This document shows, piece by piece, positions 1-11,400 of a stretch of DNA of 35,995 bases. The stretch lies in the NCBI GenBank assembly GCA_902764915.1, contig CACWXY010000041.1:1-35995 (forward strand). Reading direction: 5' to 3'. This DNA comes from an uncultured Eubacteriales bacterium (GTDB taxonomy: Bacteria; Bacillota; Clostridia; Christensenellales; Aristaeellaceae). The number at the start of each line of letters is the position of its first letter. Positions within the stretch are counted from its first letter, which is position 1. Under the pieces are notes generated by a model. It was not told the DNA's origin and searched no databases. It saw nothing but the letters and a program-made list of their open reading frames with translations. Made by a program: the position numbers and the translations under genes.

Positions 1-68
1 TAATTAATCCGAACCTTTTTCTGGAGAAATAGATAGTACTACTGTACTCCAAATGAAAAGGTTCGGAT
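1..68. repeat. 68-bp palindromic element, left copy
   Basis: Bases 1-68 are the exact reverse complement of 35815-35882. The element is itself an imperfect hairpin: ends ATCCGAACCTTTT and AAAAGGTTCGGAT are perfect inverted repeats (6-18 and 56-68), with further pairing of inner GGAG/CTCC and AGTAC/GTACT. A 17-bp partial duplication of the end (69-85, again finishing GGTTCGGAT) follows only in this copy. It may be a MITE-like element, a palindromic repeat family or a strong bidirectional terminator; the sequence does not decide. The window begins exactly at the repeat, which could reflect a contig break at a multi-copy repeat. Confidence 0.85.
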
Positions 69-88
69 TTTTCAAAGGTTCGGATAAT

Positions 89-120
89 AGAAAAAGCCCG
101 GCGAAGCGATCACTCCGTCG
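89..120 (-). terminator. Intrinsic terminator of the AAA/nuclease gene
   Basis: On the minus strand, 25 bp after the stop codon, a 22-nt imperfect hairpin (99-120; arms CGACGGAGT and GCTTCGCCG around GATC) is followed by GGCTTTTTC. The same structure, with a cleaner T-run, follows the decayed copy at 35782-35809, so gene plus terminator were duplicated together. Confidence 0.65.
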
Positions 121-145
121 AGCTTGAGTGTACATCGTATACTGC

Positions 146-1810
146 TTATAGCTTCTTGATCATCGCGGACTTCTGGAATAAGGCGATTCCGTAACAAAGA
201 ACTGTTTCATATCCAGCATCAAGGTCCTTCGCGTATTCGTTGTCAACGATCTGCTTCAAAGCCTCGTCGCAGGATTTCTCCATGTTAGCCTTGCTGTCAG
301 TCTTTTTCACCTCAATGATCATAGCGCGCCGGTTATCTACATCCAATAGCTGCAGGTCTGGTCTACCAAGGCCTCGTTCCTTGTTGGGTTTTGTCTCATA
401 GCCGCGATCTACAAACAAACCGGCCATAAAGGCGTGATAATAATCCTCGTGATAGTCCATATAGCTAATGGTCTTCCATAGCAGATCGGACATCAAAGTA
501 GAAGCGGTCTCAGCGTCTCCTGCCCATAGGGCTTGCATCATTGCTTCCTGTTTTGATACATCCAGCTTTTCCCTGAAATGTACCGCAACTGAATCTTGGA
601 ATATGCCCGCTGTTTCTGCATTGGGAATTTTTAACGCTACGTTTCTTCCCCTCGCGTTTGGATCAGCTTTCGTCAGATAGCCTGTCATCAGGAGCACACT
701 CCACAGGTTCTGCTCCGATTCATGCAGGATGTCGTTGGTCAATTCATCCGAAATGGTTTCTGTGACTGTCAAGCCGTTCATCAATGCCTCAAATTTACCA
801 GAAACTTTGAAGCGGCCTACAAACTCCTTGATTACGCCGTTGCTGCTGGTATTGCGCCAATAGTTCTTCGGTTCGGCATCTTCCCTGCGCAAAAGGGCAG
901 AGACATAGCTTGCCACATCCCAAGGGCAATAGACCGAAGTGTTGCCAAACACATAACCATCATACCATTCACGAATGATATCGGCTTTATCAGCGCATCC
1001 AGCCTTCGCAAGCAGCTGGTTGACTTCGCCTTGCGTAAACCCAAAGTATTCGGAAAAATCTTCATCAAGCACAGAGTAGGACATGAAATTGTTCGTCCCC
1101 GTGAAGATGCTCTCCTTGGCAATACGCAGGCAGCCTGTTACCACAGCGAACTTCAGATATTCGTTGGTTTTCAGAGCAATGCTCAGCATGCCCTTGATCA
1201 CATCAAGCATCTGCACATAATAGCAATTCTGCGCCGTGTCCTTCTCGCTCGCCTTTGCTAAGGGAACATCGTATTCGTCGATGAGCAGGATCACAGGCTT
1301 GCCATAGACCGCGTTCATCATACGCATAATGGTCTTGAGAGAAGTCTTTATTGCGGCCGGCTCTACCTTCTTTTCCTTGAGCAGGTTGAATGTGGCTTTA
1401 TCTATCGGGTCAACCTTATCGCTCTCCATGATCTCTGAATAATTGAAACAAAAATCAGATATTACTCCCTGGAGAGCAACAAAGGCGCTCTTAAAATCCA
1501 ACCCGTCCACATCCTTGAAGGAGATGAACAGTATGGGATACTGGTTCATCCAGGAGGAGCAGAACGCCTCATGCTTTGATACATCCAACCCTTCAAACAC
1601 AGCCTTGCTGTCGCGGTTAATGTCGAAAAAGCTCTCCATCATGCTCATGTTGAGCGTCTTGCCAAACCTGCGAGGCCGGGTAAACAGGGTGACCTTGTTA
1701 TCCATCCTACCGACAAGATCATACAGCAGTTCCGTCTTATCTACATAGTAGAGGCCGGCTTTCCTGATTTCGTCAAAACTCTCATCTCCAACGGCGATTC
1801 TGATTGCCAT
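146..1810 (-). CDS. AAA-ATPase-like / PD-(D/E)XK nuclease protein
   Basis: A 554-residue protein of the family with an N-terminal AAA-ATPase-like domain (PF09820 type) and a C-terminal PD-(D/E)XK nuclease domain (PF08011, old DUF1703), very common in gut Firmicutes and Bacteroidetes. Residues 45-52 (RPRRFGKT) are the P-loop, 173-181 (VILLIDEYD) the Walker B strand, and 484-485 (PD) with 500-502 (EVK) the nuclease active-site signature. The start at 1810 is preferred over an in-frame ATG at 1966. It has AAGGAGG eight bases upstream, the family normally starts near the motif AVGDESFDEI, and a candidate promoter lies inside the longer frame. All key residues look intact. The biological role of the family is not established; mobile or defence-related functions have been suggested. 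A ruined inverted copy lies at 35230-35755. Confidence 0.9.
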   Translation of the reverse strand: MAIRIAVGDESFDEIRKAGLYYVDKTELLYDLVGRMDNKVTLFTRPRRFGKTLNMSMMESFFDINRDSKAVFEGLDVSKHEAFCSSWMNQYPILFISFKDVDGLDFKSAFVALQGVISDFCFNYSEIMESDKVDPIDKATFNLLKEKKVEPAAIKTSLKTIMRMMNAVYGKPVILLIDEYDVPLAKASEKDTAQNCYYVQMLDVIKGMLSIALKTNEYLKFAVVTGCLRIAKESIFTGTNNFMSYSVLDEDFSEYFGFTQGEVNQLLAKAGCADKADIIREWYDGYVFGNTSVYCPWDVASYVSALLRREDAEPKNYWRNTSSNGVIKEFVGRFKVSGKFEALMNGLTVTETISDELTNDILHESEQNLWSVLLMTGYLTKADPNARGRNVALKIPNAETAGIFQDSVAVHFREKLDVSKQEAMMQALWAGDAETASTLMSDLLWKTISYMDYHEDYYHAFMAGLFVDRGYETKPNKERGLGRPDLQLLDVDNRRAMIIEVKKTDSKANMEKSCDEALKQIVDNEYAKDLDAGYETVLCYGIALFQKSAMIKKL

Positions 1811-1892
1811 TTTCCAGGCCTCCTTCTCCATCGATTCTTCATCCGATATCGGTTCTTTTCTCGCAGATGGATACAATAAACCAAGCATAAGA

Positions 1893-1921
1893 CGTATACC
1901 ACTTCCGCCGTGTTTATTCAA
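1893..1921 (-). promoter_or_regulatory. Candidate promoter for the AAA/nuclease gene
   Basis: On the minus strand, TTGAAT (1916-1921) and TATACG (1893-1898) are separated by 17 bp. Each matches consensus at four of six positions. Transcription would start near 1886, downstream of the longer possible start codon at 1966 and upstream of the SD-supported start at 1810. Confidence 0.4.
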
Positions 1922-2182
1922 GGGGGCAATCTTGCCAAACCCTATCTTCACTCTGAACTTTTCCACTGTCAGGATATCGCTGCGTTTATTGTGTTTACCG
2001 TCTCCAAATCCCGCTGCCGATGGACAGGAGCTTTATGGTGTACCTGGCCGTCAGGCCTCAAATAAAGTGCTGGATTTCATTGTAGCTCCTCAGTGCAGCC
2101 AATGCTATGCATTCATTTTTTGAGTACTTGACTGCTTTCATGATTTACCCTTTTAACTTGTAGAAGTGTTTTGTGGCAGAAA
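1922..2182. other. Intergenic stretch with no clear gene
   Basis: Between the nuclease promoter and the terminator at 2183. The only candidate seen is a 27-codon minus-strand ORF (2058-2141, beginning MKAVKYSKNECIALAAL) with a weak AAAGGG upstream. It may be a remnant or chance. No RNA gene or repeat was recognised. Confidence 0.3.
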
Positions 2183-2202
2183 AAGGGATCTTGCGATCCC
2201 TT
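2180..2202 (-). terminator. Intrinsic terminator closing the adhesin region
   Basis: On the minus strand, AAGGGATC-GCAA-GATCCCTT followed by TTTC: an 8-bp perfect stem with a tetraloop running into Ts. It lies 12 bp after the stop of the 81-codon ORF and about 290 bp after the adhesin stop. Confidence 0.75.
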
Positions 2203-2214
2203 CAGTCCATTCTG

Positions 2215-2460
2215 TCATGAGTTATTCTGCCCGTAGCAGATCGCATGGGCATTCTCTACAAGAATGGCGACCACTCCATCCTTTCCCCTGTGGCCACAGA
2301 GAGCAATATGATGGAAGTTAACAGACTCAAAACTGATCTTGCTGCCTATCGACCACAAGTATGTCAGAAGTTTGCTGGCTTCATAAATGACTCTTGGGTT
2401 GTTGATAGGTAAGCGACAATGGTTGTTGAAGTTATCTCCCTCCAAATGTTTGCCTTCCAT
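2215..2460 (-). CDS. Uncharacterised 81-residue ORF downstream of the adhesin
   Basis: An 81-codon minus-strand ORF fills the space between the adhesin stop (2493) and the terminator (2183-2202). I do not recognise the protein. It has no signal peptide or membrane segment; its C-terminal half (from SFESVNFHHIALCGHRGKDG) looks protein-like. There is no ribosome binding site upstream of the ATG. Instead the ATG sits in the loop of a strong hairpin (2437-2472), so expression would depend on readthrough or coupling. It could be a real small gene of the adhesin transcript, a decayed fragment, or chance. Confidence 0.35.
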   Translation of the reverse strand: MEGKHLEGDNFNNHCRLPINNPRVIYEASKLLTYLWSIGSKISFESVNFHHIALCGHRGKDGVVAILVENAHAICYGQNNS

Positions 2461-2472
2461 TGGAGGGAGACT
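2437..2472. repeat. Hairpin just after the adhesin stop codon
   Basis: On the minus strand, TCTCCCTCCAA and TTGGAGGGAGA form a perfect 11-bp inverted repeat around a roughly 14-nt loop, starting about 20 bp past the adhesin stop. There is no T-run, so it is not a textbook intrinsic terminator. It may stabilise the 3' end of the very long mRNA or block translation of the ORF at 2215-2460, whose ATG lies in the loop. Confidence 0.6.
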
Positions 2473-2492
2473 TTGTTAGTTCAACGCATCCG

Positions 2493-5400
2493 TCATGTTC
2501 TAGCCAAGCTACTACCGATCACTCTACTTCTCTTTTCCCTGCTCAGCAAGATGAATCCAGCGCCAGCAAGCATGATTAGCATGCTTCCGAGGAGATAGAG
2601 TGCCGTGTTACCAGGGCCGCCGGTGGAGGGTAATTCGTAACCACCGAAAGTCTGATTAACGATCACGCCTCCATCTTTGGCATCTTTAGCGCCAAGGGTT
2701 TCTGCGTAAGTCGTACCTGAATCCCCCGTTACGACTGCCCAGTAGCTAGTGACGTAAAGCGGCACTTCAGACTCAACCACGTAGTACACCCATTCAGTCC
2801 CTTCATCATTGTACTTTCTGAGAGATTTGTCAGGCAAAGTGAAGTTAAAGACATTGCTGGTGCCTGAGCCTTTAAGCGTCAGGGCATTCGGGTTTCCTTC
2901 CGCTTCTGGAAGCTTGGATTCTGTAGTATCCATCGTCGCTGTGAACGTATCTTCGCTCTTGCTGATGGTGTACTTCAGGATGAAGTTAGCATCTGCATCG
3001 CCTGTGAGTCCCGGTCTACGCTTGATCGTTACTGTAATGTTCTCCTTCCAATTCTGATAGGAAGCAGGTATTGCAACATTACCAGTGGGGTCAAGCCAGA
3101 TCTTGTTGAAGTTGAAGGACGTCATAGCCGTGTTGGTGACTGTAATCAAGCCACTAGTTGTAGTCTCTTCTGAACTGTAGCTCACAGTGAAATCTTCCAC
3201 TTTGACATTAGTGCCCGTCACATCACTCTCTACCACTTTGTACTTGATCTCATAGCCTTTGCTGTCGTACTTCGGCAGATTGTAGAAGAAGCGCTGATCC
3301 AGCAATGCCTGTTTGGCGGCCTTTTCGGCTCCCTCTGCCTGAGCCACGGTTTCAGACGTCACGGCACTGTTCACGGATGTTATGGTCAAGGTCTTGCCGT
3401 TTACGTTTTTAAATTCTAAATACGCTCCTTTATCAAGATCATATTCTGCCTTCTGCAACTGGACGGTCACGCTCTCAACATCGCTCGGCCAGGTGGTTAC
3501 GGGTGCCCAGGCCTTGTTGACTTCGATATCGACAGAGGCGAGAGTGTTGGTGAAGGTGGCCTGAGCCTCAGCCGGGGTGTTGCCCGCTTCCACGTATACT
3601 ACAGCGTACATCGGCTTCGTGGTGGAGGGATCGCCCTCGTACACCACATTGCCCTGGACGTTAGTACCTTGGCTGTAGGCCGCGCCATTGGTCACTGTGA
3701 TGTCGGTCAGCGCTGTGCCGTTAGTAGGCACAGCTTCGCTGATCTTATACCAGCCGGGTTCAAGGTTGGAGAGGGTTACTATGTTACCCTCCAAGGAACC
3801 ACCTGTAGCAGATGTAGCATTTGCACCAGTAAAGGTAATAGAAACTGTTTGGGAAGTTCCAACATCCTCGCCTTGCTCGTTGATCTTCTGCACGGTAAAG
3901 GTATAGGTACCGTCAGGAACGGCCAGATCTTGATCGGCAGTGACAGTTTTAGAGAGGGAGAGAGAGCCGGTCTGAGATTCAACATTCTTTACATAGATAA
4001 TGCCAGTTCTGATTCCATAATTGTTCTCATACTGCGTGATAAAGCCAGGAACAGGAGTTATTTCTTCAATAAAGTATTTCTCATTTTCTGCCGCTGTAAT
4101 GTCATTCCACTTGTAAGCCCAATTATTACTTGGCTTTAGTTCGACTGCTTCACCAACGGATACTGGATCATCATATAAAAGCTCTTGATCTTTCTCCAAG
4201 AAAACAGGTTCAAGTGCTCTCCAGTGATTAATCTTTTTTGCAGTTATTGTAACAGTAGATGCAGTGGCTTGTACTCTATATGCAGTATATATTCCCTTTG
4301 TAAAGGGCGCTCCTATAATCGTTCCGCCGGTTACAGTAACCTTATCGGTGTCTGGAGCATCTTCAAATCCAATAACAAAGGTGCTGTTAGCCTTGATTAT
4401 CGCCGTAGAAGATGCGCTTCCAACTACTTCTTCACCATTCCAATTGAGCCTTTGGAATTCTGCAGTAACACTCGTTCCATCCGGCGAAGGAACACCTGCA
4501 ATCTTCTTCAGCTGAACAGATATGCTTTCTGTACCTGCCGGTGGATCAATAGGATTACCATCAGAGTCAAGCCACAGTTTCTTAACAGCTAATTTGTTTT
4601 CGTCAATCTTTTCGTTTGTAATCGTAATGACACCAAATGTTAAAGCCGTGTCTTTATCATTGGAATAACTAACCACATAATGACCTTCTGTTACTCCTTG
4701 ATAATCTTCCTGTACATAGTAGCTCCATTCCTTGCCATTCTCATCGTATTTTGGAAGCTCATCAAATCTGTATTCATACGGTTCAGAAGAAAGATATGCT
4801 TGTACATCCTGATTGTTCTTTTGCACTCTTCTTCCAGCAGGATAGGTCTCACTTTTTTGATAAAGGTATACATTAATACCTGCATGACCACTTTCTGCAT
4901 CTTTCCATATTTTCTTAACGTCAATGAACGTTTTATTATAAGTATTCGTTACAGTTATCTCTCCGCCTTCAATTCCATCAGCATTATTATCTGAATATGT
5001 GACATCAAATTTATCAGTTTGGTCCGAAGGGAGGATTTCTGTAACTTTATAGATATTATCTGTAGACAAATCCCCCCATGTCACTTTCCAGTTATTAATG
5101 GTAGCAGTCCATTTGTTACTATCAGTCTGCGAGCCATCCATAACAGGAACATTCTTACTCTTACTGCCATCGTACACCGTAACAGAAACATCGCTTCCAT
5201 ATTTTGCCCATTCACTACTGGTATCAGATTTGTTCTTATACCAAAGCTGGAATCTAAGAGAGAAATTCTTCTTCTCTTCCGGTGTATTATCTGACCAAAT
5301 TTTCTGTGCTGAAATCTCTGTTGATTTGTAGGTATTAGTAACAACCAGTGTCCCATCTTCATCTTCTGAGTAGGAAACATCAAATCTGTCAGCATTACTG

Positions 5401-8400
5401 GAGATTATCTCGACAACCCGATAATCATAATCTACAGAAAGATCTGTCCAGGTCACGGTCCAATCTTCATTTACTGGCACATTAGCAGAACCATTCCATT
5501 TCGTCAATGACTTTGTACTATTAGGTATATCAACCCAGTCAGAGCTTGAATCCGTTTTCAGCTTTCTCTGTAGCTTAAAGCTGAAGCTGCCACTCAGTTT
5601 CAGAGCATCAGGAGTGTTTTCTGACCATTCCTTACGTGCATCGATATGGGTAGACTCAGGCCTGTTTCTCATAACAAGCCTACGTCCATTGTCTTCAGTT
5701 GTATAAGCAACTTCATACCCATCAGGAACGATTTCTTCCACGCGATAGGTATAATAAACCTTCGTGTCTCCCGTGCGCTGGCTCGATGCAGGCAAAGAAC
5801 CAATGGTCAATACAGGCCAGTTATTGCTGCTGTCCTTTTCAATCTTATAGAGGGTTTCATCGTCAGGATATTGCTTCTCCTCTGTACTTATAACAGCACC
5901 GGTTTCCACGTTTTTCGTCGTTGCCGTCTGATATAGGGCAAATTCGATCTCATCCACGTCATCCGGCTTCAAATCCTGATTTTCCAAGGTCTTCCAAATC
6001 TTCTGTACCTTCAGATCAATCAGATCGTTTGTAATGGTAGCAGACCTGCGACTATCCGCCAGACCGAGTGCACGGATTTGAGTTGCATTAATGGGTTTTT
6101 CAGTACCAAAGTAGTAATAATACAAATCAGGATTATCCGGCAGAGAATAGCCTTCCGGGGCTTTAACCTCCATGATGAAATAGGCTATGCTATGTGCTTC
6201 AGCGCCTGCATCACCCGCATTGCATTCTACCCAACTTCCGGATACATTTTTATAATAATGAGCTGCATCATCATACATTGAGTTGTTGTCATTCACCAGG
6301 ATCTCAAACCAGCCGTTTTCATCAGTTACATATGTGTACAAGCGGGTAAGTGTTCCGTTCTTTGCTGCCGACCGATCCTGTTCGATGGTATTTCCAGGCA
6401 CATGCTCAAATACGCCAAACTGTGCTCCGCCAAGCTTCAGGGACACATTAGCTCCATCCACCTTGGTGATAGCATAATTGTGCTTTACATCGTTTTCAAC
6501 CGTAAAGAGAGTATTAGTGCTTTCATATGTTACCTCTGCTCGGCCGTCTCTTGTTTCCGGACCTGAAACTTGTCCATCGGCAACAGTAAACTCAAATGCG
6601 CCGTCGCCAGTTATTTTATAATTGGTAGGTGCCTTCACCTCTGTAATCCTGTATTCACCATCGACAAGGTTCGTCAGGCGAACACCTGAATTACGGTTAT
6701 CATAAGCAATGGTAAACAGACCATTATCATCAACAGAACTATCAGTATAGATCTCATACTCACCAGATCCTGGGTTCTTTTTCTCCAGCTTAAATCTGGC
6801 ACCGTAAAGTGCGGTACTGCCATTAACCTTTTTAATCTTAATTTCTGTTCCTTTGGGAGTTTCATAATTGTTGGTAACATCAATTTCACGCCATTTGTCA
6901 CCGCCAACTTCCACAGTAGCAGTATTACCATTTACAGCACCACTGATTTCATTCCCAATAATAATTGAATTATTAGTACCCTTCGTTACCTCATATGTTT
7001 TGATTGTGGTTGTTACATTCTGATACCCAGGCAGGGCAGCATTCTTCTCTTCGACAGTGTAATATCCATCAAGCAAGTCTTCCATCATGTAGCTGCCCGC
7101 TGCGGAGAAATCAGCATAACTGATATTGAGAACAAAGTTATCCATATTTTCGGTTGCATTGTTCTCCGTTACAGCATAACCCCACTCATCCAGTTTGACG
7201 GGCTTAGTCATTTCAGCATCATAATACCCTTTGATCTCAAAGGTGATCCTCTTCTTATCCTCCTCTGTCATATCCTGCGGACCGCCGACAATGGTCTTCT
7301 TGATCTCCAACCTTCCTTTAACAGGCCAGTTGTAAATCTTCATGATGTCACCGCTATGATATTCATAGTTGGGGTAGTTGGGATTGTCCGACAGTGTGAA
7401 ACGATATGTAGTGTTATTGACTGCATATTGTATCGGTGTACCAGTTTCACGCAGATAATAAGTGATACCTTTCTGGAGGGAGAAACCATCTTCCTCTTCA
7501 CTAGGCTTGATTTCAGCATAGCCGTCTGCCCCAGTTGTATAGGTGACATGGTCTCCAATGTTGTGAAGCACCACTTCTGGGGTAACTGGATTACCTTGGG
7601 CATCTTTCTTTACCGATTTAGTTGTATACAGTACCGGGTCCCCATTCTCATCCACGAGAGTAAATGTAACTCCCTGGATGGGTTTTGTCATGTTGTTGGC
7701 TTCATATTTATAAATTCTAATAGAGTTGATGTTGAATCCGCCTTCACCGCTGCCTGACAGCTGGCTATAGCCCGTTACACCATCCTTATAGCCGTTCATT
7801 GTTACAGTATTGCCATACTGCACCCATTGTCCAGGCTGGCCGATGACCTTGGCGTCATATTCAATGACAATCTTCCGAGCGACGCCAGTATCCGGGATGG
7901 TAAATGTGCCAGTATTGCCCTTGTAGTCGTATACTATTGTACGATTTGAATCAGTTTCCTGGACATCATTTACCGTGACTTTAATTGAGGAATAATCCAC
8001 AGAAAGATTGCCAGAAAAGACATCCGTCAAAGTCAGATCATTTCCATTGTTTAGCTGTTTTGCTGGCAAATCAATAGTGATCTTGAATCCTGTCATACCG
8101 GTGTCGGGATTATATAAGGGATCATTGCCGGATGTAGGAGCTACGGAAGGAGCAATATGCTCCTTCTTCAGAACAGGATTCGTATAATCCACTGTGGCAT
8201 CGTCTGTTAAATCATTCCAAGTAGCCGTATTCGTCAAATGAGCGGTACGGTCGGATTGTTCGTCAGCAAAGTTTTCAAGAGCCGTCTGCGCAGTAGCATC
8301 TTTTACTACCATGTAATAAATAATCTGATAGCGGGAAAGATACTGGCCCTCATTATCTAGGGGGAACGCAGATTTAGGCAGCGTAAAAGTCAGAGTGCCG

Positions 8401-11400
8401 TCTGTATTATTATCTACCGGATGAATTCTCGTACCATTCTGGTTAACATTCCTGTACCCATTTTGAATTCTCTGTGCCCAGGTACCATCCATCCAGGTTC
8501 CATCTTCGCACTGGAGGACGTTTGTCGAATTGTATGCTCCATCTATAATATCGTAGAACTTGACAAACTGTTTATGCTGGCTGTAGTCATCGACGATAGT
8601 AATAAGACTATCGTTATTAAAATCCTCTTCCTTTAATCCATAGATATCAAGAGTGTACTCAAAGACGAGCACACGGTCTGTTCCCGTTCCACTTTGCTTG
8701 GGAAGCTCTACAAACCCGAGTTTTTTACCATTCTTCGAAAAATCCTTTGCTGCAACATTACCCTGATCATAATCCGTAACAGAAGCATTGTCGCCCTCAA
8801 ATTTAGCGTTATTTACATGCCACTGATCGCGCAACAACGTAATCCAGTCCTGATTGTTTTCAGTCTGGAATGTGACAGTGATGGTACGTTTGACACTGGT
8901 ACCATTCAAGCCGGGAGATGTCTGCTCAAGATCCTTATAGAAAGTGATAATAAACTTATCGTCCGTCTCGCGGATCTTATAGCTTTCAATCCCATCCTGC
9001 AGGCCAGAAACATGAATAGAGTCTGCCTTCAGGGTATCGTTGAACTTATATCCGCTATGTTCGATTTTTGGCAGATAATCTGTCAAGACAGCCTTGTTCA
9101 GTCCTTGCGGCGGAACAGTGAGTGTAATGCTCCAGGACATGTTCTCACGGGTAGGTGTACCAACAATTTGTTTATCTATCTCTATTTTGCCTGTTCCAGG
9201 TTCGACCGTAGTCTGCTGTTGAGCCTGGTGATAATGTTCGTCAGAAACATAGTTCTGCACAGCAGTATTACCATTTTGAGTGGATACATCGACCTTAGTC
9301 CAGTAGGTGAATTCATAGCGATAGTTGGTGTTGCTCTCATCCGGAATCGTATATGTCCAAGATTTATCTGATGTAAAATCGTTGACACCAACATTGACCC
9401 AGGACAGATACGAATCAGATCCGACCAGGCTATTCCCATCATACTTTCGTACGAGAATTCCTGCTTGCCCATTATAATCTGTATAGGTCATAATGCTGCT
9501 ATTGATATGGTCAGTAAACACAGTACCCGCCATATTGCGCAGTTGGGCTTCATTGATCTTTACAGTCCACTGAACATATTTGATGTTTTCATTGTTCGGA
9601 TCAGAAATGGTATTTCCTACGCTCTTATCCAGCGGATTATAGTTGATGTTGTTTTCAAGGGTATGGGTTACAGCAGGATTATCCTTCACTGTTACGCTAT
9701 TTCCCGTTTGTGCAGCAGTACCGTTTCCTGTGATGTTATCCCAGTTCACAGAAGCACTATACTCAATCGTATAACGATCTTTGTGGTTCATATCAGGCAA
9801 AGTCAAATCAAAGGTTTTCTGGGAATCATTATAGGTCACGGCAGGCTGCGGATTAATCACTTTACCGCTAGCATCCTTTACCACAACATCATGATTCAGC
9901 GTCAGAGCAGTACCTGTGATTTGGTCGTGAACGTTAACACCTGTGTTCGTACCGGTAGAGCTTACATTAATAGAATAGTTTACTTTGTTTGTCGCAGAAT
10001 CATATTTGCCGCTCTTGGTCGTAGATAAAGACTTTGAATCATCCCATGTGATAGCCCAAATGTGGTCACCGCCCCAGTCGATACTTTCCCCAGGGTTGCT
10101 GAATTTTCCAACGATATCCAACTTAAATACACCGTCGCCGGAAACAGCCAGCTTCTGCTTAGCTTCATCTGTAAGATGAATAACAATGTTGCCATTGACT
10201 GCTGAAAAAGAGCATCCAGTCAAAGTCTTCGCAACACCATCTTCTACATATGACAATAGAATGGGTTCATTGTTCAAACTGCCCACAGGCTGGAAGCTTG
10301 AAGGGAAAGCATAGACAAGGTCGTTGCCTGTAGTTGGGAATTGAACTTCGTTGGGAATTTCGTTGAATTCAAGATGGATTCTGTATTCTTCATCTGGACG
10401 GATTGTTTGATTTGTATCTGCAGAGCCATTGATGGTTATAACAGCTAATGCATCCTTCATATCAGTTGAAACTGCATCCGTCACATTTACAACGATTTCC
10501 CTACCATCCAGCAGCTTAATTGTCAGTTTTTCCTCGCTGGTAAACGGTTCCAGACTGGTGAGCAGGAAATCTTTCTCGCCAACATCTACTCTCCCGTCAT
10601 TATAGGTAATCAAGCCCGACACCTGCTCCACCTTTACCAGGTGTTCATCAGTGAAAGTGATCTCAGCAACGTCCTTAACATCAAGGATTGTAGCAGGCTG
10701 CAATAAATCATCTGCTTCTTCCATGTCGACACAGGTCACTTTTAGTATACTGAAGAGCTCAGAAGCCAAGATTTGGCTGTTTCCAGGTATAGAATAATCT
10801 ATCCCTTCGTATGAGAAATCCACAGTATATGACAGCACAAACTCACTGAAATTTGGAGTGTCAAAACTGAAACCCTCCACGGTCCATACGTCTTCAGAAG
10901 ATGTACCGTGCAATTCTAGATTTTCCACAAGAGACACATTGCCTTCGTGAATATGATAAACCACAAAGTTCTTTCCCTGAATGGATTGTGGAAGCGTCAC
11001 ATTCACGTGGAAACCATCGTAGTCATTAATCTGAACGTTATTCAGCCCGATGTCAAAAGCAACATATCTCTTCTGTTCTAGCTTGGATGCCTTCACATTG
11101 CCAGTTTTCTGCTCGCTTTCTTCAACATCTGTTTCGGCATCTTCTTCGCTTTGAGTATCTGATGTTTCATCATCCGAAACATTCGTATCATTGTTTAATG
11201 AAAATGCTGCCTTTCCCTCAATAGTATTTTGAGCTACCGTCATACGCGCAGCGGATTTCATCATTCGAGACGGCATCTGAATACTCATATCCAGATCTTT
11301 AGTCTCAATAACGGTATTTTCCTCTTCTTTTGTTTCCTTTGCTTCTTTGTCTGATTCCTCTGCACTTTCATCTTGCAGATATTCTTCAATTGCCACTTCC

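Noticed and set aside
1811..1966. Longer N-terminus for the AAA/nuclease protein
   Set aside because: No SD at 1966; the internal start at 1810 has AAGGAGG and fits family length, and a promoter candidate lies within the extension.
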